Shown: positions 43,057-52,720 of the stretch, one piece after another
Layout: every line of letters begins with the position of its first letter
Numbering within the stretch: position 1 is the stretch's first letter
Assembly (NCBI RefSeq): GCF_038806765.1
Contig: NZ_CP152389.1
Coordinates: forward strand, 1,240,001-1,304,000
Length of the DNA: 64,000 bases
Direction: 5' to 3'
DNA from: Mucilaginibacter sp. CSA2-8R
GTDB lineage: Bacteria > Bacteroidota > Bacteroidia > Sphingobacteriales > Sphingobacteriaceae
Notes under the pieces: generated by a model
Databases searched by the model: none
What the model saw: only the letters and a program-made list of their open reading frames with translations
What the model was told of the DNA's origin: nothing
Program-made: the position numbers and the translations under genes

Positions 43057-43275
43057 TTAATGGGATAAACTATCGCGCACGCTGTCAGTAGTTGAAGTAG
43101 ATATAGTGGTATCTGTAGCAACGCTGCTGGTAGTATCGCTTGCACTGCTGCCTAAACCGGCGTTATTACCGCCACCGCGTAAAAAGTAAAAAGCCAGGCC
43201 ACCTACAATTAAAATAAGCAGCAGCCATAGCCACCAGGGCGATTTATTTTTAGGTCTAACATTAATCTCTGCCAT
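43057..43275 (-). CDS. Small single-pass membrane protein in the DUF2382 cluster
   Basis: 72 residues: short N-terminus MAEINVRPKNKSPWWLW, one helix LLLILIVGGLAFYFL, then a low-complexity Gly/Ser/Thr/Asp tail of about 35 residues. No family recognised. 22 bp from the PRC-barrel gene, hence probably co-transcribed. Confidence 0.6.
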   Translation of the reverse strand: MAEINVRPKNKSPWWLWLLLILIVGGLAFYFLRGGGNNAGLGSSASDTTSSVATDTTISTSTTDSVRDSLSH

Positions 43276-43306
43276 AGGTAAATTGTTAAGTGTTAAAAAT
43301 GCTTAT

Positions 43307-43346
43307 AACAAACAACAGCCATTACAAAGAATGGCTGTTGTTTGTT
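43307..43346. terminator. Hairpin between DUF2382 genes
   Basis: Perfect 17-bp stem (43307-43323 with 43330-43346), 6-nt loop. The T tract is on the plus-strand side, so for the minus-strand operon it may be only a partial terminator or an mRNA stability element. Confidence 0.65.
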
Positions 43347-43361
43347 TTTTACTAAAAGTGT

Positions 43362-44291
43362 TTACACATTGTCTTTGTAATCATTATAGCTTTTATCGCT
43401 ATCCGAGCGGTATACCGGGTTGTTAGTGGTATTATTTAAATTTTCGGTATTTACCTCAGTGCTGCGCACATTGCCGCGCACGGTTTCTTCACGTTCCGAT
43501 ACTTCTTTATCCAGTTTTACCTCTTCAACCACACGAGCGTCTTTGTTTACTACTGGCACTTCGTTGTGCTCTTTTATTTCAAAGTCACCTTCTTTAAAAT
43601 TATTAAAGTCTGCATCGGTGGCCGGGCGGTCTACAGGAATGCGCTCAACATTAACATGTTCCTGGCGCAAACGGATGTTTTCTTCAACCGGGCGTTCCAC
43701 TATGCGGCTGCGTAAGCGTACTCCACCGGTCTCTTCTTCGCGTTTACTTACCTGCATATCTTCCTGAAGAATTGGGATGGTTCCCGGTGGCAGGTCTATG
43801 TTTTTATAACCTACGTTGTCGTCTTCATCGTTAATCAACCGGTTATCAAGGTTGTTTTCCGCCATATCGCGGTCAACCAGTGTATTGGTATTATCGGTTA
43901 ATCGGTTTTCGTTATAATTGTCAGTGCCACCAAAGTTGGTGGTGCCGGCAGTGGTATCAGCATAATTGCTGTCTACATCATTTGCACCGTAATTGTCTAA
44001 AACTTCGGCGGCGCGCTGAGCCTCGTCCGAGTTGCGGGCATGCACAGTAACAATCGTGCCCTTACGACCTGCCTCTGTATATTTGTTGCGCGTATCATCA
44101 TCATCGCCTCCAAACAAGTTACTAAAAAAATTGCTTACGCGGTCGCCAAAATCTTCTTCGTGATCTTGTGTAACGCCGTCGCCGGTAGCAATATCAATGT
44201 CGGCGCTGTTAAATCCATTATTCACTAAATAATCCTTCGCTTCTTGCGCTTCGCTGGTATAGCTAAAAACGCCTACTACAGTGTGTGACAT
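43362..44291 (-). CDS. General-stress-type protein with DUF2382 (YsnF-like) domain
   Basis: 309 residues. The N-terminal 105 residues (HTVVGVFSYTSEAQEAKDYL, GTIVTVHARNSDEAQRAAEV) form the small alpha/beta domain of YflT/GsiB-like 'general stress protein 17M' type. An acidic linker rich in Asp/Asn follows, then the DUF2382 domain (about 175-290): IPILQEDMQVSKREEETGGV, FKEGDFEIKEHNEVPVVNK and ARVVEEVKLDKEVSEREETV. The last 60 residues closely match the end of the neighbouring PRC-barrel gene, so the two share a duplicated module. Confidence 0.82.
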   Translation of the reverse strand: MSHTVVGVFSYTSEAQEAKDYLVNNGFNSADIDIATGDGVTQDHEEDFGDRVSNFFSNLFGGDDDDTRNKYTEAGRKGTIVTVHARNSDEAQRAAEVLDNYGANDVDSNYADTTAGTTNFGGTDNYNENRLTDNTNTLVDRDMAENNLDNRLINDEDDNVGYKNIDLPPGTIPILQEDMQVSKREEETGGVRLRSRIVERPVEENIRLRQEHVNVERIPVDRPATDADFNNFKEGDFEIKEHNEVPVVNKDARVVEEVKLDKEVSEREETVRGNVRSTEVNTENLNNTTNNPVYRSDSDKSYNDYKDNV

Positions 44292-44352
44292 GTTTTTCTG
44301 TTTTTAAATAAATTAATAATTTGTTTATGATAGATGGATAAGGAAAAGTTCT

Positions 44353-44784
44353 TTAAAGATTGGTTGTACGACTTACAATAACTTCTTCGCGGCGTAATTT
44401 TTCCTGAGTAGGGTTGGATGTTTCCGTACGTTTTTTAGTGATGTGTACTTCTTCAACCAGCATCAACCGTTTTTCAACCACTAATACTTCTTTTAATACG
44501 GATATAATAGTGGTGTCACCGTCTTGTCTAACCGCTGGTGGCGGCGTATCAACGTATTGGTTAATGGCTTTTTTCTCTACTGTAACTTCTTCGTGTGCTA
44601 CCGGAACATCAACGGTAACATCCTCATCAACCACACGTTTTGATACATTTACTTTGCCGCTTTCAATCAGTTGTTTGTCAACCTGTAAATCTTCCTGCAT
44701 TACCGGTATAGTGGTAAGGTTGGTGTCCTGCCCCTCGCGGTCTTTAGGGGTGTTTTCATCGGCAAAGATATTCCAGTTTGGCAT
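44353..44784 (-). CDS. DUF2382 protein (single domain)
   Basis: 143 residues, mostly one DUF2382 domain: IPVMQEDLQVDKQLIESGKV, SKRVVDEDVTVDVPVAHEEV, ISVLKEVLVVEKRLMLVEEV and a C-terminal block with RREEVIVSRTTNL. Highly charged alternating Val/Glu/Lys pattern. First gene of the cluster, preceded by 265 bp. Probably a stress-induced structural protein; function unknown. Confidence 0.8.
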   Translation of the reverse strand: MPNWNIFADENTPKDREGQDTNLTTIPVMQEDLQVDKQLIESGKVNVSKRVVDEDVTVDVPVAHEEVTVEKKAINQYVDTPPPAVRQDGDTTIISVLKEVLVVEKRLMLVEEVHITKKRTETSNPTQEKLRREEVIVSRTTNL

Positions 44785-45049
44785 AAAATATATGTTGTAA
44801 CTATTGATTAAAACAGCTGCTTGTTATTGTTCAAGACAGTACCTATTAAAAGTTTATTCACTTCATAAGGTTTTAAAAAAAATGATAAAAAAGTATTGAT
44901 ATACTTGTGGTTATAAGTTAATGCATGTTGTTGTTAGCAAGTGCTATTTTGTAAAAACAAATTATGGCTTATACACTTTAAAGAAAAGTAATTAACCGAT
45001 ACAGGTTTTTTAGGAACAGAAAAAACACACTTTTAAATACATTACAGCC

Positions 45050-45463
45050 ATGTTTGATCAGATATTAGGAATTGTAAAAGAGCAACTAAATAATAACCCT
45101 GAAGCTCAAGCCGCTTTGCCGCAAGATAAAAGCAGCGCGATTGAACAGGAGATTGCAAGCCATGTAGAAAACCAGGTAAAAAATCAGGCCGTAAGTTCTG
45201 GCGGTGGTATCGGCGATTGGTTATCTTCGTTAGCGGGCGGTGGCAGCAACTCAACAGCTACCGATATGAGCGGCGGTTTAGTAACCAACTTGGCTAATAA
45301 ATTTGGCTTACCACCAGCAGCAGCAACTGCTATAGCGGCAGCTTTACCTGGCATTTTGCAAAAGTTTGCCAAAAAAACCAATGACCCTAATGATAGCAGC
45401 TTATCGCTCGACGGTATACTGGGCTCATTAACAGGTGGCAAGGGTTTAGGTGGACTGTTTTAG
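45050..45463 (+). CDS. DUF937/YidB-like protein
   Basis: 137 residues. Begins MFDQILGIVKEQLNN; a Gly/Ser-rich middle (SGGGIGDWLSSLAGGGSN); then NLANKFGLPPAAATAIAAAL and a C-terminal GSLTGGKGLGGLF. This helix plus Gly pattern is that of the DUF937 / YidB-type small proteins of unknown role. Divergent from the DUF2382 cluster and followed by a terminator hairpin. Confidence 0.65.
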   Translation: MFDQILGIVKEQLNNNPEAQAALPQDKSSAIEQEIASHVENQVKNQAVSSGGGIGDWLSSLAGGGSNSTATDMSGGLVTNLANKFGLPPAAATAIAAALPGILQKFAKKTNDPNDSSLSLDGILGSLTGGKGLGGLF

Positions 45464-45490
45464 GCTAATAGCCTAATCAATATATTAGTG

Positions 45491-45517
45491 CAGGCAAAAC
45501 CATTACGGTTTTGCCTG
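45491..45517 (+). terminator. Terminator after the DUF937-like gene
   Basis: Perfect 11-bp stem CAGGCAAAACC/GGTTTTGCCTG around ATTAC, followed by TGTGTTTTAT. Confidence 0.8.
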
Positions 45518-45541
45518 TGTGTTTTATAAGATTTTTGAAAA

Positions 45542-46606
45542 ATGAATACAACGTTAGTCAGATATACGGATGATTTTTTATCGGCAATGCGTGAGCAAAC
45601 AGATACTGCCGCCGATGACTTGCTGGAGCGATGTTTTAGCAGCGAAGAAGGTAAGTTAGTATTACGCCATTTCCTGACTGATCTGAATGATAATGAGCAG
45701 CTTTTGAAACTACCCGAATTGCTGCAAAATGAATCTTTACTTTGTAATGCTGCACAATTACCGGAATGGGCTAATTTAAAGCAAATGCAAACAGGGGCTG
45801 CTTTTTTTGCCCGGTATGCCGCTTTAATCATGAATATGTTGGGTTTGCTGTCGTTGCCTTACTGTTATGCCGCAGCAGATGGCGCTAAGGTATTGTATCA
45901 TTCTGAGAGGCTACGGAATGATGTGGGCAAACGCCTGCGCGAAACTGGCGAATTTGTATGGCAGGTCATGTCGCCGGATGCGTTCGCACCCGAGGGGCAA
46001 GGCTTTGCTACCATCATAAAAGTTAGGATGATGCACGCTATGGCGCGTTACTATACGCTTAAAAGCAGCCATTGGCAAGCGGCTTGGGGGCAGCCTGTAA
46101 ACCAGGAAGACATGGCAGGTACTAACTTGTCGTTCTCGTTGCTGGTTATTAGAGGGCTACGGAAGTTGGACATTGCAGTGAGCTACGCAGACCAACAAGC
46201 TTTTATGCATTTATGGAACGTGATTGGCCACTTGTTAGGTGTCGATCAAAAATTATTACCCGTGGATGGGCAGCAGGCGATTGATTTAGAACAAACTATA
46301 AGTTGCAGACAGATAAAGCCATCCGAGGAAGGAAGAGCTTTAACTAAGTCGCTGACAGATTATATTACAGGGGCAAATCTTACTAAGGGAAGGATTGGCG
46401 CTAAAGAAACGGTGCAGCTAATGCGCTTTTTGATGGGTGATGAAATTGCTGATGTAATTGATTTACCTGCAGGACGGGTGCCTGCCTCTGCCATAAACTT
46501 ATTAAAGCTGGCCGGGATGTTTCAGGAGTTTAAAGTTGTGCCTTCTGTCAATAATGAATACCGGCAGCAGTATAGCCAGTTTAAAAAGCAACACGCCGGT
46601 TTGTAA
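45542..46606 (+). CDS. DUF2236 family putative haem oxygenase
   Basis: 354 residues, mainly helical, no signal peptide. The central block GFATIIKVRMMHAMARYY with Arg162, His165 and Arg169 (R-x2-H-x3-R) has the spacing I recall for the haem-ligand region of latex-clearing protein Lcp, and WGQPVNQEDMAGTNLSFSLLV follows as in DUF2236 / MpaB-type oxygenases. Such proteins bind haem b and oxidise hydrophobic substrates; the substrate here is unknown. The gene ends at a 15-bp perfect terminator. Confidence 0.75.
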   Translation: MNTTLVRYTDDFLSAMREQTDTAADDLLERCFSSEEGKLVLRHFLTDLNDNEQLLKLPELLQNESLLCNAAQLPEWANLKQMQTGAAFFARYAALIMNMLGLLSLPYCYAAADGAKVLYHSERLRNDVGKRLRETGEFVWQVMSPDAFAPEGQGFATIIKVRMMHAMARYYTLKSSHWQAAWGQPVNQEDMAGTNLSFSLLVIRGLRKLDIAVSYADQQAFMHLWNVIGHLLGVDQKLLPVDGQQAIDLEQTISCRQIKPSEEGRALTKSLTDYITGANLTKGRIGAKETVQLMRFLMGDEIADVIDLPAGRVPASAINLLKLAGMFQEFKVVPSVNNEYRQQYSQFKKQHAGL

Positions 46607-46616
46607 AGCATATAAA

Positions 46617-46649
46617 ACACTAAAAGCTGCAAAATGCAGCTTTTAGTGT
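46617..46649. terminator. Bidirectional terminator after the DUF2236 gene
   Basis: Perfect 15-bp stem (46617-46631 with 46635-46649), 3-nt loop AAA, between convergent transcripts. Confidence 0.9.
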
Positions 46650-46669
46650 AAATAGAATAATTAGTTCAA

Positions 46670-49600
46670 TTAATGCACGGCATCCAATTCTGCCTGTTTA
46701 ACAGGTTCGGTTTTCTTTTTAAATAAACGTTCTTTAAGTCTTATCCTGATCAGGTACATACAAGGCACCACAATCAATGTAATAATGGTGGCAAAGCCTA
46801 AGCCGAAAATCATGGTCCAGGCTAATGGTCCCCAAAAGGCAACGTTGTCACCACCAAAATGAATGTGTGGTTCCAGGTGTGTAAACAAACCCACAAAATC
46901 TATATTAAAGCCAACGGCCAGCGGTATTAACCCTAATATAGCGGCAGTGGCAGTAAGTAGTACCGGTGTCATCCGGGTATGGCCCGCTTCAACCACGGCA
47001 TCATGCGGGTTAGCACCCTGTTCTATTAACAAATCGGTAAACTCAACTAATAAAATGCCGTTACGTACCACCACACCGGCCAGAGCAATAATACCCACCC
47101 CGGTCATTACGATGGCCATCGTCATGCCGAAAATGCTTACACCCAGCAATACGCCAATGATACTAAAGAAAATCTCACTAATGATAATCAGCGTTTTACC
47201 TATCGAGTTAAATTGAATCATCAAAATAATCAAAATCAACCCGAACGAGGTAGCCAACGCCCCGCCCAGGAAAGTTACGGCTTCCATCTGGTCTTCCTGG
47301 CCACCGCCCTGGCGGATAATTACGTTGTCCGGTTTTTTGAAATTGCGGATGGCCTGAAGTATGCTGGCATTTACGTCATTAGCATTATAGGGCTTAATTA
47401 CGTTAGAGCCTAAAGTTAATACCCTGCGTTGTTGCTTGCGTTTGATGTTACTATAAGTATTGGTGTAACGTATATCTGAAAAAGCCGATATAGGCACCTG
47501 CCTGATGGCGCCGCCGGTAGCCAGATCCCGGTAGGTAATCTTCATGTTGCGGATGTCATCAATACTGCCGCGTTGTTGCTCAAGCGCCCTTACCTTAATC
47601 TGGTAGTCGTCTTCTTTAGTATTTCTAAAATCGGCTGCTTTCCATCCCAATATACCGGTAACCAGGTTTTGAGTGATCTGTCCGGTTGATATTCCTTCGC
47701 GATTTGCACGGTTGCGGTCAATATCAAAAAGAATTTCGGGCTTGTCGCTTTGTACGTCGGCCACCAGGTTTTCGATGCCGGCAATGTTTTGCTTAGCTAA
47801 ATAGGCTTTTAAGCGGTTGCTGGTTTTAACCAGCGTATCCAGGTTATCGCCAATAATTTCGATACTGATATCTTTTTGCACTGGCGGACCGCTGCTCTCC
47901 TGCGCTACCGAAACCTGCGCACCGGGGTAGCCCTGTACGGCGCTGCGGATGTTTTTTAAAATGGTTTTGGTGTCTTTACCATTACGTTTACCAAACTCTA
48001 CGAAGGCTACAGTCACCTTACCTTTATTTTGATACTCGCCTTGGTCTTCGTCTTGCGGGTCGGTTACACTTTTAGTTACATTAGATATGATGGAAGATAC
48101 AATATCTTTATCAGGCTCTACTACCCGTGCTACCTTTTGTTCAATCTTCTTTGTAATATTATTGGTAGCGGCCTGGTCTGTGCCAATGGGCATGGTAATG
48201 TAAACGTAGGCAAAGTTCGGGTCGCCCGACGGGAAAAATTCCGGTGTTTTGCCTAAAACTATATTTAAGATAATAGCCAGTACAAACAAGCCAAAGGTGC
48301 CCAGCAGCACCGTAACCGGGCGTTTAACTGCCCGCTCCAGCCACTTGGCATACCAGTTTTGAAAGCGCGGCCAAGCATTTTTCTGGAACCGGTCAATCAC
48401 CTTGAGCAAAACAAAATGGTTAAGCAGATATAGCACAATAAACAGCACCATCAGGTTAGGCAGTAATACCGAGATATGTAAGGCACTGTCGGCAGGCAGT
48501 AAGGTCATCAGGTAAAGAATTACAGTAATGCCGCCCAAAATAAAAGTGGTTTTACGCGTGCCTTTATCAAATTTTGGATGGTCATGCTCCCCGTCAACAT
48601 GTGGTTTCATAAAATCAACCGCAAACACGGGGTTCATAATGTATGCTACTACTAACGATGCCAGCAGGGTAATGATGAGCGTAATAGGTAAAAAGAACAT
48701 GAATTTACCGATGATACTATTCCAGAATGCCAACGGAACGAAGGGAGCCAGGGTAGTCATGGTACCCGAAAATACAGGTAAAAATACTTCGCCCGCAGCT
48801 ATTTTGGCAGCTTCTTTAATAGGCACACGGCCGTTATCAAAAATACGGTGGGTATTCTCGATTACCACAATTGCATCATCTACTACAATGCCCAAGGCCA
48901 GTAAGAACGAGAAGAGTACGATCATGTTGAGTGTAAACCCAATCCAGGGCATCACCAAAAAGGCAATGAAACATGATAGCGGAACCGATAAGGCCACAAA
49001 GATGGCGTTGGTGGTTCCCATAAAAAACATCAAAATAACGGTTACCAGTATAAAGCCGATAATGATGGTGTTAATTAAATCGTTAAGGGTTACGCGCGTT
49101 TTATCAGACTGGTCGCCAGTAACGGTAACGTTTAAGCCTTTCGGGAAAACCGTTTTTTGTTTTTCTTTAATCAGCGCGTTAATTTTATCTGATGCTTCAA
49201 TAAGGTTCTCGCCCGACCGTTTACTAACATTGAGGGTGATTACATTTTTAAACTTATCGCTTTCGGGCGTTTTAAGGCGGGCATAGCTTTCCTGCTCCAA
49301 AAAGGAGTCTTTTACTTCGGCTATGTCGCGCAGGTATATGGCCTGGCCTTTAGGATTGCGAATAAACATATCGCCAACCTCATCGGCATTTTTAAAGTCT
49401 TTTTTAATGTCAATGCTTCGCCTTACACCATCAGTTTTAATAGTACCTACCGAGGCCAGAATATTCTCGTTGCCGATAGCCTGTATAATATCATTAAAGG
49501 TAAGCTGAGCGGAGCTCATTTTATTGATATCTACATTCACCTGTATTTCGGGCGTTAAGGCGCCAATCTCATCAACCCTCGATATTTCTTTAAAGCTTTC

Positions 49601-50119
49601 AATTTCATCCTTCAAAATATCGGCGTATTCTTTCAGCTTTTTTAAATCATAATCGCCCGAAAGGTTTACGTACAAAATGGGTAAATCGGCCACATTGATG
49701 TCTGATATAACAGGCTCCTGAAAGTTGTTGTCATTTTTAGGCAGGTCGTCTTTAGCTTTATCAACAGCATCTTTAACCTCTACTTTGGCGTCTTTAACCT
49801 CTACGTTAGCGTTAAATTCTGCAGTAATAATTGAGGCATTCTGTACAGAGTTAGAGGTTACTTTTTTTAACCCCTTGAGCGACTTTAATTGTTTTTCGAG
49901 TTGCCGGGTTACAAGGTTTTCTATATTCTGAGGCGACTGGCCAATAAACCTTGTGGTGATGAAAATCTTAGGAACGGCAATGTCCGGAAAATTTTCTTTC
50001 GGCAGGTTATTGTAGCTGATGAGGCCCAGTACCGTAATCAAAATCATGAGTACGTATACCGCCGTTTTATTATCAATGGCCCAGCTTGAGGGGCCAAATT
50101 CTTTTTTCAGATCTTTCAT
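46670..50119 (-). CDS. RND-family efflux pump permease (system 2)
   Basis: 1149 residues. Inner membrane RND transporter; helix 1 AVYVLMILITVLGLISY, proton relay with Asp414 and Asp415 in LGIVVDDAIVVIENTHR, and the second helix bundle at about 1000-1130. An extra hydrophobic insert (about 505-560, ILGGITVILYLMTLLP and LLPNLMVLFIVLYLLNH) between the halves adds length relative to AcrB (1049). Last gene of a marR-tolC-adaptor-RND operon, 43 bp after the adaptor. Substrates unknown. Confidence 0.92.
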   Translation of the reverse strand: MKDLKKEFGPSSWAIDNKTAVYVLMILITVLGLISYNNLPKENFPDIAVPKIFITTRFIGQSPQNIENLVTRQLEKQLKSLKGLKKVTSNSVQNASIITAEFNANVEVKDAKVEVKDAVDKAKDDLPKNDNNFQEPVISDINVADLPILYVNLSGDYDLKKLKEYADILKDEIESFKEISRVDEIGALTPEIQVNVDINKMSSAQLTFNDIIQAIGNENILASVGTIKTDGVRRSIDIKKDFKNADEVGDMFIRNPKGQAIYLRDIAEVKDSFLEQESYARLKTPESDKFKNVITLNVSKRSGENLIEASDKINALIKEKQKTVFPKGLNVTVTGDQSDKTRVTLNDLINTIIIGFILVTVILMFFMGTTNAIFVALSVPLSCFIAFLVMPWIGFTLNMIVLFSFLLALGIVVDDAIVVIENTHRIFDNGRVPIKEAAKIAAGEVFLPVFSGTMTTLAPFVPLAFWNSIIGKFMFFLPITLIITLLASLVVAYIMNPVFAVDFMKPHVDGEHDHPKFDKGTRKTTFILGGITVILYLMTLLPADSALHISVLLPNLMVLFIVLYLLNHFVLLKVIDRFQKNAWPRFQNWYAKWLERAVKRPVTVLLGTFGLFVLAIILNIVLGKTPEFFPSGDPNFAYVYITMPIGTDQAATNNITKKIEQKVARVVEPDKDIVSSIISNVTKSVTDPQDEDQGEYQNKGKVTVAFVEFGKRNGKDTKTILKNIRSAVQGYPGAQVSVAQESSGPPVQKDISIEIIGDNLDTLVKTSNRLKAYLAKQNIAGIENLVADVQSDKPEILFDIDRNRANREGISTGQITQNLVTGILGWKAADFRNTKEDDYQIKVRALEQQRGSIDDIRNMKITYRDLATGGAIRQVPISAFSDIRYTNTYSNIKRKQQRRVLTLGSNVIKPYNANDVNASILQAIRNFKKPDNVIIRQGGGQEDQMEAVTFLGGALATSFGLILIILMIQFNSIGKTLIIISEIFFSIIGVLLGVSIFGMTMAIVMTGVGIIALAGVVVRNGILLVEFTDLLIEQGANPHDAVVEAGHTRMTPVLLTATAAILGLIPLAVGFNIDFVGLFTHLEPHIHFGGDNVAFWGPLAWTMIFGLGFATIITLIVVPCMYLIRIRLKERLFKKKTEPVKQAELDAVH

Positions 50120-50162
50120 AATGAATTACAGATCAGTGTTTTTTAATTAAATAGACTCTGCT

Positions 50163-51257
50163 TTAAGACACTTTAATCTTATCGCCGTCTTCAATATCAG
50201 AGGCGCCTTCAGTTACCAGCTGGTCGCCGGCTTTAATACCCGATAATACCTCGGTTTGCCCAGCATAAGTTTTACCGGTTTTAATGACTACTTTTTTAGC
50301 CGTACCACCGTTATTAATATAAACATAATCGCCGTCTTCCGACCGTTGAATGGCTTTAACCGGGATAACAATAGCATCGGATTTCGAATAATCGGCAATT
50401 TTTAAAATGGCGGTCATGTTAGGGCGTAGGGTGCTGCGAACGGGCAGTTTTACTTCAACTGCAAAACTGCGTGAGGTTGGGTCGATAGCCTTTGCTGCAA
50501 AGCTGATGCGGGTAGTTAATGAATCGCTGGCATCGGGTATTAAAATTTTAACGGTATTGCCCGTGTTTACACTGCCGGCATAAGACTCAGGTACGTCGGC
50601 CTTAACCTTTAAATTATCGGCATTAACAATGCGTATGCCTGTAGTGCCCGGTTGCGCAGCCTGGCCCAATTTCAGATCCATCTGATCGATGGTGCCGCTG
50701 ATTGGAGACACAATACGATAAAGGTTGGATTGCTGACGTAAAGCGGCTACCTGCTTTTCGGCCGTTTGTAAAGCGGTTTGAGCCTGTAAAAACTGTACCT
50801 CGGTGCCTATTTTTTGGTCCCACAGGTTTTTTTGACGCTGAAATAATGTGCGGCTTAATGATGCCTGGGCTTCGGCCTGGGCAATAGTTTGCTTTAACAC
50901 CGCATTATCTAACTGCACCAGTAACTGTCCGCGCTTTACGTGCTGGCCTGCCTTGGCATAAATAGCGGTTATAGTGCCCGGCGATTGCGGATATGCCGTA
51001 ACGTTATCCTCAGCATCAATTTTGCCCTGCAATTGTATGTAGTTGGCAAAGCTGGTGGGCTTAACTTCCAATATGCTTACGTCAGTAACTTTACCACTGT
51101 CGGTTTTCGAGCCTATCTGCGCCTCAAGTGAGGTTACCTTGGCGTTGAGTTCGGCTTGCTGTTTTTTAAGTTCAGCCAACTCTGCAGCCTTATCTTTAGG
51201 TTTATTACTGCAGGCAGCCAATAAAGCCAGTGCAGGTATGTATATCAGTTTTTTCAT
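50163..51257 (-). CDS. RND membrane fusion (adaptor) lipoprotein (system 2)
   Basis: 364 residues. Lipoprotein, Cys16 in LLAAC. A short coiled coil (about 27-47, ELAEL..LEAQIG) follows the anchor, then the lipoyl-like halves AYPQSPGTITAIYAKAGQHV and NLYRIVSPISGTIDQMDLK around an alpha-hairpin, then the barrel domain and IPVKAIQRSEDGDYVYI. Couples the RND pump to the TolC duct; 26 bp after the TolC gene. Confidence 0.9.
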   Translation of the reverse strand: MKKLIYIPALALLAACSNKPKDKAAELAELKKQQAELNAKVTSLEAQIGSKTDSGKVTDVSILEVKPTSFANYIQLQGKIDAEDNVTAYPQSPGTITAIYAKAGQHVKRGQLLVQLDNAVLKQTIAQAEAQASLSRTLFQRQKNLWDQKIGTEVQFLQAQTALQTAEKQVAALRQQSNLYRIVSPISGTIDQMDLKLGQAAQPGTTGIRIVNADNLKVKADVPESYAGSVNTGNTVKILIPDASDSLTTRISFAAKAIDPTSRSFAVEVKLPVRSTLRPNMTAILKIADYSKSDAIVIPVKAIQRSEDGDYVYINNGGTAKKVVIKTGKTYAGQTEVLSGIKAGDQLVTEGASDIEDGDKIKVS

Positions 51258-51283
51258 GTGGTTATATTCTTAAGGTTCAGTTA

Positions 51284-52645
51284 TTATTGAATGCGTCCGT
51301 ATGCTTTATCCAGTTCAACTTTGCTCACCAGGGCATCGTAAAGGCCTTGTATGTATTTGTTGTCGGCATCTTCTAAAGCGGTTTGTGCCTGGGTTACCTC
51401 AATGCTGGAACCTACGCCTTGCTGATACTTAATTTTGGTTACCCGCAGTACCTCGCGGGCTAAATCCTGATTGCGGCGCTGGCTGTTTAAAGTTTGTAAG
51501 CCGTTAAAAAACATTATCCGGGCACGGCTGGCTTGCAGGTTTAAAGCATCTTTTAAACGGTATAGGTCGTTTTGCGATTTTTGCAGCGTAATTTGTGTTT
51601 GCCGTAATTGTGCCACTCTTTGGCCGCCGTTAAACACCGGCACTGTAAGACGCAAGCCTACATAGCTGGCCGGAAAGTAATTGCCGTACAAGCCGCCAAA
51701 GGTGTTATTTTGATAAGACGAGGTAGCGTTACCAAAGGCATTAAGTGACGGTAAGAATAGCGCTTTGCGACGTTTTACATCAAAGCCGTTTAACTTAACC
51801 TGCGATTCAAATAAGTTGTATTCAATACGGTTTTTATAAAAGGTGCTGTCTGTGTTCAAATCGGCGGTATTCTCCTCCAGTTTTACGTCAGCCAATTTGT
51901 CTTTCAATGCCAGGTTTTCGCCTATGGGCATACCCATCTGAAATTTGAGCAATTGATAGTTTAGCACCAGTAAGCGTATAATATTTTCGCGCTGTGTTTG
52001 TAAAGCATTGTATTGGTAAGCTAAACGGTCAACGTCTATTTTTTCTACAAAACCTTGTTTGTTTTGAGCCGTGGTTTGATCTAATTGCTGCTTTAGTTGG
52101 GCCAGGTTGGCGTCAAGCAGCCTTACCTGCTCATCGCTTACCAAAACCTGATAGTAAGCTTTGGTTACGTTTACATTTGCATCAATCTTGCTGCGTTTAT
52201 AGTTGCGTTGCGACAACTCGCGGTAGGTGCTTCGGGCTTTTAAGCCAACTAAAAAGCTTCCGTCAAAAATAATCTGGTTAATATCAAGCGTTAAATTAGA
52301 TTGATATTTTACACCAAATTTGAATGGTGCCAAAGTTCCGGGCGGCACCTGTCCGTTAGAAAATGCGCTGATATCTACCAGGGTAGACGGCAGCTTTAAA
52401 TAATCCTGAAAGGTAGCACCCGCATTGATCTGAGGCAAACCACTTCCGATAATTTCTTTGATGCGATATTCTGTGCTCTTTACATCCAGGGCAGCATTAA
52501 GTACAGTGTCCTGGTGCTCGTACGCATAGTTAATGCAATCTTGCAGGGTAAAGCTGTAAGTTTGATTGCCAGGTGGCACCAATTGAGCATTCCCTTCCAA
52601 ACAGAGCAAGCATAACAGGCTGAATATAATTATGTAGGTTTTCAT
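51284..52645 (-). CDS. TolC-family outer membrane efflux protein (system 2)
   Basis: 453 residues. Signal peptide MKTYIIIFSLLCLLCLEG to NAQ. Typical start SFTLQDCINYAYEHQDTVLN and the conserved late block VTKIKYQQGVGSSIEVTQAQ. Forms the trimeric outer membrane channel. First of the three structural genes; the 104-bp spacer to marR contains an operator-like dyad and a poor -7 box (52667-52660, one mismatch). Confidence 0.9.
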   Translation of the reverse strand: MKTYIIIFSLLCLLCLEGNAQLVPPGNQTYSFTLQDCINYAYEHQDTVLNAALDVKSTEYRIKEIIGSGLPQINAGATFQDYLKLPSTLVDISAFSNGQVPPGTLAPFKFGVKYQSNLTLDINQIIFDGSFLVGLKARSTYRELSQRNYKRSKIDANVNVTKAYYQVLVSDEQVRLLDANLAQLKQQLDQTTAQNKQGFVEKIDVDRLAYQYNALQTQRENIIRLLVLNYQLLKFQMGMPIGENLALKDKLADVKLEENTADLNTDSTFYKNRIEYNLFESQVKLNGFDVKRRKALFLPSLNAFGNATSSYQNNTFGGLYGNYFPASYVGLRLTVPVFNGGQRVAQLRQTQITLQKSQNDLYRLKDALNLQASRARIMFFNGLQTLNSQRRNQDLAREVLRVTKIKYQQGVGSSIEVTQAQTALEDADNKYIQGLYDALVSKVELDKAYGRIQ

Positions 52646-52720
52646 GATTGCTATTGCAGCAAAGTTTAATGTAATAGGTTATCAGTTAATATTATTGAGT
52701 TTAAGTAGATGTTTAAACAT

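Noticed and set aside
52660..52667. Promoter of the second efflux operon at AAACTTTG
   Set aside because: One mismatch to TAnnTTTG and no TTG at the -33 distance; mentioned with the TolC gene but not listed as a site.
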